Source: Streptococcus australis (GTDB taxonomy: Bacteria; Bacillota; Bacilli; Lactobacillales; Streptococcaceae). Taken from it: a DNA stretch of 60,918 bases. Below the pieces are notes generated by a model. The model saw only the letters and a list, made by a program, of their open reading frames with translations, did not search any database and was not told the origin of the DNA. The stretch lies in NCBI RefSeq assembly GCF_019930045.1, contig NZ_JAHZQQ010000006.1, forward strand, positions 1-60,918, in the 5' to 3' direction. Below are positions 55,769 through 60,918 of this stretch, piece after piece. Made by a program: the position numbers and the translations under genes. Numbering within the stretch: position 1 is the stretch's first letter; every line of letters begins with the position of its first letter.

Positions 55769-57049
55769 TTAATATACTGTTCGTGTATGGACCCGCCCGT
55801 TTGGAGCTTCAAATTCGTATTCTAAGTAATCCTGATAGGTCCCTGGTGCAATCACTCCACGCACATCTAATACAGCCGTTCCCGCCTGTCCCACAATGGA
55901 ATCTGCTAACAGGCAGCAATTCGTAGATAGAATAAAATAAGATTTAAAACGCGAAGAAGTAAATTTATATAATTCAGCCCCTAAATCATATTTCAATTTG
56001 TAAGCGTAGGTCGGCTGACCATCTTCCTGTAACCTCCTAGGTGGATCCCAAGGTTCTAACAACTGATCAATTTCAGCTAGACGCTTCTCCACTGCCTGAC
56101 TCTCTTCTTCGGTAAGGGATAGGCTGTAGCCAAACAGCGTCTTGTGACTCTCTCTTTTACATAGTTCGATATATGGTTCCTTATCCACTTTAAACAGTAC
56201 GCCATCCCCAATCGTCCCAAACAGACGCTCTGAAAAGGGATCGTAACTTCCGTAAGAAATGACCTTCCCCTGATAAAAAATATCTACATGCCCAATCGCT
56301 CCAAATAAGTTGCTGTCAGAAGTATGAACCAAAATTTCTAATTCCCTTGCCTCTTCTTCTTTTTTCACCAGCCGATAGGGGCCTGTGTGTCCCGCCGAGC
56401 TCCCTTTTTGAAGAAACTGGTTAAACCGTTTTAACTCCTCAGCTGGGATAAAGGCTGCAAAGATAACCGGTAGGCTAATACGAAAGCGACGTTTTAACTC
56501 TTGGCCTTGTTGGTCTTTGTCAAATAAAATACCATCTCGAATATTAGAAATCCCCAACAAGACCAGATAAGCCCCCAAGAGGATAAATTGGAAGTGTCCA
56601 TCTGAACCTGGTCCCAAGACACTTGCTAGACCAATCCCACCGTTTAAAAGCGCATCCCATAAATAGAGCCAGCCTCCTTTTACCCGATTGGCCTTATAAA
56701 GCCAAAATGTAATCCCATAGACAATGGCAGTCCCCAACTGATATGCCCCTAAACAAATCACAACTAAGTTTACGGGCAGACTACTCAATCGATTCAGCCA
56801 GCTCAAAGCAAGTGAAAGAAAAATAAACCAAATAGAGTGGCTATAGGAAATAGACTTGCGACGCAACATAAAGCGAAGAAGAAAGCTTCCTAGTCCATCG
56901 ACTAAAAAGTAAACAGCTAATAGATCCAAGGAAAATTTGGTGAAACCAACGCCGTTTCGAAAAATGAGGATCCCAAAAATGACGGCAAGAACCCCAAACA
57001 ATAAAGTCCGTCTTCTTGCAACTTCTTCAACAGATAATGTTCTCACCAT
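55769..57049 (-). CDS. HdeD-like (DUF308) membrane protein with C-terminal papain-like domain
   Basis: The protein is 426 residues from the ATG at 57049, which has a strong AAGGAGGG; the frame also opens at 57085. Residues about 15-190 form six hydrophobic helices in the HdeD/DUF308 pattern (LFGVLAVIFGILIFRNGVGF ...). Residues about 200-426 are soluble. They contain GHVDIFYQGKVISYGSYDP (an H followed by a strand and Y-G) and later SYFILSTNCCLLADSI, an order of His-strand...Asn-Cys that I associate with permuted NlpC/P60 or DUF4105-type papain-like enzymes. If right, it is a membrane-bound Cys hydrolase or acyltransferase. The second domain assignment is an inference from motif order only. Confidence 0.6.
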   Translation of the reverse strand: MVRTLSVEEVARRRTLLFGVLAVIFGILIFRNGVGFTKFSLDLLAVYFLVDGLGSFLLRFMLRRKSISYSHSIWFIFLSLALSWLNRLSSLPVNLVVICLGAYQLGTAIVYGITFWLYKANRVKGGWLYLWDALLNGGIGLASVLGPGSDGHFQFILLGAYLVLLGISNIRDGILFDKDQQGQELKRRFRISLPVIFAAFIPAEELKRFNQFLQKGSSAGHTGPYRLVKKEEEARELEILVHTSDSNLFGAIGHVDIFYQGKVISYGSYDPFSERLFGTIGDGVLFKVDKEPYIELCKRESHKTLFGYSLSLTEEESQAVEKRLAEIDQLLEPWDPPRRLQEDGQPTYAYKLKYDLGAELYKFTSSRFKSYFILSTNCCLLADSIVGQAGTAVLDVRGVIAPGTYQDYLEYEFEAPNGRVHTRTVY

Positions 57050-57078
57050 GACACCCTCCTTCAGAGATGAAAGGTCTT

Positions 57079-57107
57079 TAGACAAATACTATTTTATCAA
57101 GTATAAT
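57079..57107 (+). promoter_or_regulatory. pepX promoter
   Basis: TAGACA (57079-57084) and TATAAT (57102-57107) are 17 bp apart, 43 bp before the pepX start codon. Confidence 0.75.
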
Positions 57108-57150
57108 ATAAGAAGTAAAGAAACAGTGAAGCTGATAAAAGGAGCATCCT

Positions 57151-59430
57151 ATGAAATTCAATCAATATAGCTATCTACCAGTCGACCAAGCAGACATTCT
57201 AAAGGAACTGAAAGAAATCGGGTTTGACCTTCCCCTTCATCTTACAGAGAAAGAACTGTTTGAATGGTTTGTTCGCAAGGTTTATTTCACCTACAAAAAT
57301 ACAGATTATCCTCTCTCTAACCTAGTGGCGGATGCTGAAACAGATCTCCTGAGCTATTTCCAATCTGACCGCGAATGGTCTCCAAATATTTTCTACACAG
57401 TGGCCCTCCAATTGCTCGGTTTCCGCTATTTTATTGACTTTGAAAATACGGACAGCTTCTTAAAAGAAGTCCAAATTCCGATTGAGTATGGAAACTTGGT
57501 TGAGAACCTCTATCACCTCCTCAATACTCGAACAGTCAAAGGGAATTTACTAATTGAGCAGTTGGTCAGCGATGGCTTGATCCCCGAGGACAATCGCTAC
57601 CACTTTTTCAACGGAAAAAGTCTAGCTACCTTTAACTGCCATGATGTAATCCGTGAAGTGGTCTATGTGGAGAGTCGAGTTGATAGCGACCAGGATGGTC
57701 TTCCAGATTTGGTCAAGGTCAATATTATTCGCCCACGCTATGAAGGAAAAATCCCAGCCGTCATGACTGCCAGCCCTTATCACCAAGGAACCAATGACAA
57801 GGCTAGCGACAAGGCTCTCTATAATATGAATGTGGACCTCGAGGTCAAAGAACCTCATACCATCCAAGTAGAAGAACCTCAATTAGAATTGGTGGATCCT
57901 GTCGGTTCAGCTCAACTAGTCTCTGAGGCTGAAGAAACCCTCACTCATATCAACTCCAGTTATACCCTCAATGACTACCTTCTCGCTCGTGGTTTTGCCA
58001 ATCTCTACGTCTCCGGTTTAGGGACCAAGGACTCTCAAGGCTTGATGACCAATGGAGATTACCGTCAAATCGAGGCCTATAAAAATGTTATCGACTGGCT
58101 CAACGGCCGTTGCCGGGCCTTTACAGACCACAGTCGCCAACGCCAAGTCAAGGCCGATTGGTCTAACGGCAAAGTTGCTACGACGGGCTTGTCCTACCTA
58201 GGGACCATGTCCAATGGACTGGCTACCACCGGTGTCGATGGCCTAGAAGTTATCATCGCAGAAGCCGGTATCTCTTCTTGGTACAACTACTATCGGGAAA
58301 ACGGACTCGTGACGAGTCCTGGCGGCTATCCTGGAGAGGATTTTGATTCGCTTGCTGAGTTGACTTATTCACGTGCCCTTCGGGCTGGAGACTATCTCCG
58401 CCACCATGCAGCCCATGTCGCTGATTTGGAAGAGGTTAAGAAGCAATTGGATCGCAAAACAGGGGACTACAACCAATTCTGGCATGACCGCAACTATCTC
58501 CTTCAGGCAGACAAAGTCAAGGCAGAGGTCGTCTTCACCCATGGTTCCCAAGACTGGAATGTCAAGCCCCTCCATGTATACCAAATGTTCCAAGCCCTTC
58601 CAGCCAACATCAAGAAACACCTCTTCTATCACAATGGAGCCCATGTCTATCTCAACAACTGGCAGTCCATTGACTTCCGTGAGAGTATGAATGCCCTCCT
58701 CTCTAAAAAATTACTGGGCTATGATTCAAGCTATGAATTGCCAACCGTCATCTGGCAGGACAATACAGGGGAACAAAGTTGGACTTCCTTGGAAGACTTT
58801 GGCAATCAAACAGCCCAGCGGACCTTCCCACTGGGAGATGGTGAGAGAGTCATCCAAAACCGCTATGCGACAGAAGATTATGAGCGCTATGGCAAAGCCT
58901 ATCCAACCTTCCTAACTGATCTTTACCAAGATAAGGCCCAACAGGTGACCATCGATCTTCCGATCGCAGAAGACTTACACCTCAACGGAAAAGCTCGCCT
59001 TCACCTGCGGCTCCAATCTAGCACAAACAAAGGCTTGCTCTCAGCCCAACTCATGGAGCTAGGAAGCAAGAAATATCTCCAACCCTATCCAGCTGTCCTA
59101 TCCGTCCGCACCCTTGATAACGGTCGCTACCATATGCTAGACAATTTGACCGAGTTGCCATTTAAGGAAGCCGGTCAACGGGTGATTACAAAGGGCTATC
59201 TCAACCTTCAAAACCGTCATGATCTCTTACAAGTCGAACCTGTAACCCCAGGGGAATGGATGGAATTCGACTTTGAACTCCAACCAACCATCTACAAGCT
59301 GGAAAAAGGGACTACTCTTCGTCTTGTCCTTTATACAACCGACTTCGAGATCACTGTCCGCGACCAAACGGACTACCAACTCACCATTGATCTGGCTAAC
59401 TCCAGATTAACCCTTCCTAAGATGGATTAA
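57151..59430 (+). CDS. pepX: X-prolyl dipeptidyl aminopeptidase
   Basis: The protein is 759 residues. It has an N-terminal helical domain (to about 145), a catalytic alpha/beta-hydrolase domain with nucleophile S348 in GLSYLG, Asp in GSQDWNVKP and His in HNGAHVYL, and a C-terminal jelly-roll domain. It removes X-Pro dipeptides from peptides, helping use of casein- or salivary-protein-derived Pro-rich peptides. It is cytoplasmic, with no signal peptide. A GGAGC ribosome binding site precedes the ATG. Monocistronic. Confidence 0.97.
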   Translation: MKFNQYSYLPVDQADILKELKEIGFDLPLHLTEKELFEWFVRKVYFTYKNTDYPLSNLVADAETDLLSYFQSDREWSPNIFYTVALQLLGFRYFIDFENTDSFLKEVQIPIEYGNLVENLYHLLNTRTVKGNLLIEQLVSDGLIPEDNRYHFFNGKSLATFNCHDVIREVVYVESRVDSDQDGLPDLVKVNIIRPRYEGKIPAVMTASPYHQGTNDKASDKALYNMNVDLEVKEPHTIQVEEPQLELVDPVGSAQLVSEAEETLTHINSSYTLNDYLLARGFANLYVSGLGTKDSQGLMTNGDYRQIEAYKNVIDWLNGRCRAFTDHSRQRQVKADWSNGKVATTGLSYLGTMSNGLATTGVDGLEVIIAEAGISSWYNYYRENGLVTSPGGYPGEDFDSLAELTYSRALRAGDYLRHHAAHVADLEEVKKQLDRKTGDYNQFWHDRNYLLQADKVKAEVVFTHGSQDWNVKPLHVYQMFQALPANIKKHLFYHNGAHVYLNNWQSIDFRESMNALLSKKLLGYDSSYELPTVIWQDNTGEQSWTSLEDFGNQTAQRTFPLGDGERVIQNRYATEDYERYGKAYPTFLTDLYQDKAQQVTIDLPIAEDLHLNGKARLHLRLQSSTNKGLLSAQLMELGSKKYLQPYPAVLSVRTLDNGRYHMLDNLTELPFKEAGQRVITKGYLNLQNRHDLLQVEPVTPGEWMEFDFELQPTIYKLEKGTTLRLVLYTTDFEITVRDQTDYQLTIDLANSRLTLPKMD

Positions 59431-59473
59431 GGAATTTCATGCTTTTTCCTTGTCGTCCCTTCCCTTGCTTGAT

Positions 59474-59502
59474 TTGACAGCCTTGCCTACTTATGATAAT
59501 AT
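59474..59502 (+). promoter_or_regulatory. rocS promoter
   Basis: TTGACA (59474-59479) and TAATAT (59497-59502) are 17 bp apart, 40 bp before the start codon. Confidence 0.8.
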
Positions 59503-59542
59503 CTAAGAGAGTATTTCATAGAAAAAGAGTTTAGAGGATATT

Positions 59543-60058
59543 ATGGCTATCGAAAAAACAGTCAGCGAAATTGCTGAAATTCTAGGAGTTAGTCGCCAAG
59601 CGGTCAACAACCGTGTCAAGGCCCTAGATCCTGAAGATACAGAAAAAAATGATAAGGGAGTTACCGTCGTAACCCGTAGTGGCTTGATCAAGCTAGAAGA
59701 GATCTACAAAAAAACCATCTTTGAAGACGAACCCGTCAGCGATGATGTGAAACAGCGTGAATTGATGGAAATTTTGGTAGATGAAAAAAATGCCGAAATC
59801 GTCCGTCTCTACGAACAACTAAAAGCAAAAGACGACCAGCTAAAATCCAAAGATGAGCAATTAGCTAAAAAGGATGAGCAGTTGCGTGTCAAAGATGTTC
59901 AGATTGCTGAAAAAGACAAACAGCTCGACCAACAACAACAGCTAACCCTTCAGGCTATGAATGACCGTGAAACATTGAAATTAGAATTAGATCAAGCCAA
60001 TGAAAAGGTTCAAGAACAAGAGAGTAAAGGCTTCTGGAGACGCGTCTTTGGTCGCTAA
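59543..60058 (+). CDS. rocS: Chromosome segregation regulator RocS (DUF536)
   Basis: The protein is 171 residues. It has an N-terminal helix-turn-helix (MAIEKTVSEIAEILGVSRQAVNNRVKAL), the DUF536 segment VKQRELMEILVDEKNAEIVRLYEQLKAKD, then a Gln/Lys/Asp-rich heptad coiled coil with an imperfect repeat (LKAKDDQ, LKSKDEQ, LAKKDEQ, LRVKDVQ). It ends in an amphipathic helix GFWRRVFGR that can bind membrane. In pneumococcus RocS binds DNA and membrane, interacts with the tyrosine kinase CpsD and helps segregate chromosomes. The architecture matches fully. Confidence 0.92.
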   Translation: MAIEKTVSEIAEILGVSRQAVNNRVKALDPEDTEKNDKGVTVVTRSGLIKLEEIYKKTIFEDEPVSDDVKQRELMEILVDEKNAEIVRLYEQLKAKDDQLKSKDEQLAKKDEQLRVKDVQIAEKDKQLDQQQQLTLQAMNDRETLKLELDQANEKVQEQESKGFWRRVFGR

Positions 60059-60080
60059 AAACTGACTTCGGTCAGTTTTT
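60057..60080 (+). terminator. rocS terminator
   Basis: AAAAACTGAC (60057-60066) pairs with GTCAGTTTTT (60071-60080) around a TTCG tetraloop, then T. Confidence 0.9.
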
Positions 60081-60146
60081 TCTATGCCTTTGCCTCCCCT
60101 CAATAATTAGAAAATCCAAAAACACCCAATAGATGAAGGAGTTCCC

Positions 60147-60740
60147 TTGAAAGAATTAAGCCACTATGTCTCCTTTGATTTAGAATTTAATCAATTTGAA
60201 GGAAAGTACCACATTATCCAAGTTTCTGCTGTCCGCTTTGCAGATGGCCAAGAAGTTGCCCACTATGATTCCTATGCCTATACGGATAAACCACTAAAGA
60301 GCTTTATCAATGGCCTCACCGGGATCACATCTGATAAAATCCTCCAAGCTCCCCCACTCGAGCAAGTCCTAGCGGAGTTCCGAGATTTTGTTGCAGATAG
60401 TCCCCTCATTGGATACAATGCCATCAAGAGTGACCTCCCTATCCTAGCGGAAAATGGGCTAGAGTTCACAGACCAATATGCTGTTGATGTCTTTGAAGAA
60501 GCTTCTAAACGCCGCCCTTCTGACCTCCATGGGATTAAAAACTTGCAGCTCCATACAGTTGCTCAGTTTTTAGGAGTAGCTGGAAAATCGCATGATAGTC
60601 TAGAAGATGCCCGGATGACTGCTCTTGTTTATGAAGCCTTTCTCGAATCAGACCGGGCCCGGCAACTCCTAACCGAACAAGAATCCTTTTCTACCTCTCC
60701 TTTTGGTGGATTGGACCTCTCCAATTTTTTTAACGACTAA
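60147..60740 (+). CDS. DEDDh 3'-5' exonuclease
   Basis: The protein is 197 residues. It starts with TTG at 60147, supported by AAGGAG 5 bp upstream; no ATG fits. Exonuclease motifs are ExoI SFDLEFN (Asp and Glu), ExoII GYNAIKSDLPIL and ExoIII HDSLEDARMTALVYEAF (His and Asp), as in the proofreading epsilon subunit of DNA polymerase III. It is a stand-alone exonuclease, possibly for DNA repair or RNA turnover; PolC in streptococci carries its own proofreading. It follows rocS after a terminator. Confidence 0.9.
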   Translation: MKELSHYVSFDLEFNQFEGKYHIIQVSAVRFADGQEVAHYDSYAYTDKPLKSFINGLTGITSDKILQAPPLEQVLAEFRDFVADSPLIGYNAIKSDLPILAENGLEFTDQYAVDVFEEASKRRPSDLHGIKNLQLHTVAQFLGVAGKSHDSLEDARMTALVYEAFLESDRARQLLTEQESFSTSPFGGLDLSNFFND

Positions 60741-60769
60741 AAAAACCTCTATCGATGATAGAGGTTTTT
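60741..60769 (+). terminator. Terminator after the exonuclease gene
   Basis: A perfect 13-bp stem AAAAACCTCTATC with GATAGAGGTTTTT around GAT. Confidence 0.9.
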
Positions 60770-60771
60770 GA

Positions 60772-60845
60772 ATATAGATAAACTAGTGTTTTACATAAAA
60801 CAGCTAGATGACTTTCAAAAAATGACTTATATTTTTTAGTCGATA
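60772..60845 (+). repeat. AT-rich repeat, copy 2 (window end)
   Basis: Homologous to 49519-49597: ATAAAACAGCTAGATGACTT, then TCAAAAAATGACTTATATTT and TTTAGTC, again directly after a gene terminator and in the same orientation. The remaining bases to 60918 are AT-rich, with no gene I can support. Confidence 0.65.
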
Positions 60846-60918
60846 AATTGTAAAATATAGTGCAACAAAAAAACTCATAGCGTTTCATTGGGGTAAACTG
60901 TAAGTATTCACACAAACA

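Noticed and set aside
60730..60915. 61-codon minus-strand frame at the window end
   Set aside because: It runs through a terminator and the AT-rich repeat; the other repeat copy has stops in that frame.

Overview
The window looks like the chromosome of a viridans (mitis/sanguinis-type) Streptococcus. Supporting evidence: a complete mevalonate operon set (mvaS-mvaA facing mvaK1-mvaD-mvaK2-fni), the chromosome-segregation protein RocS, CppA, PepX, MsmK/DexB, an LPXTG-anchored surface zinc carboxypeptidase, pyruvate formate-lyase, and low-to-moderate GC with sigma-A promoters and CcpA-type cre boxes. I cannot fix the species from sequence alone.

Region by region. Positions 1-3594 are an accessory island next to rplM-rpsI. 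A second copy of the last 16 codons of rpsI (384-434, same peptide, different codons) followed by its own terminator, plus an integrase C-terminal relic, mark old site-specific insertion at the rpsI 3' end. The island cargo is a four-gene operon resembling the S. aureus TslA-TilA-TlaA system, a type VII secreted lipase toxin with reversed domain order, two small helical partners and a membrane-anchored immunity candidate. Positions 3595-6739 hold rplM-rpsI and rlmB-rae1-degV. Positions 6844-11177 hold an aromatic-acid-exporter-like membrane protein and the 1071-residue surface carboxypeptidase under a promoter overlapped by a cre box. Positions 11236-15085 carry dexB, msmK and a PucR-type regulator for alpha-glucoside use. 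Positions 15085-19908 carry pnp-cysE-cysS-mrnC.

Upstream of pnp lies a tandem array of three ~113-126 bp repeats; related copies sit upstream of DUF4649-trxA/downstream of rpsO and between mvaA and fni. Paired arms differ between copies but keep pairing, so the family looks like a conserved folded element. Positions 20527-31545 contain a lipoprotein gene interrupted by an in-frame stop, pepF, trxA, rpsO, a pseudouridine synthase, def, an MscS channel, sstT and an AGCS symporter controlled by a glycine riboswitch. Positions 31930-42607 contain pepD, mutS2-cvpA-zapA, a glutathione peroxidase, rnhC-lepB-recD2 and dinB.

Positions 42833-60740 contain pflB, a split ThrE-type exporter pair, the mevalonate genes (acetoacetyl-CoA to IPP/DMAPP), a beta-lactamase-fold hydrolase, cppA, an HdeD-like membrane protein fused to a putative papain-like domain, pepX, rocS and a DEDDh exonuclease. 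The end of the window has a short AT-rich repeat shared with the mvaA-fni intergenic region. No tRNA, rRNA, CRISPR array or intact insertion sequence was found.
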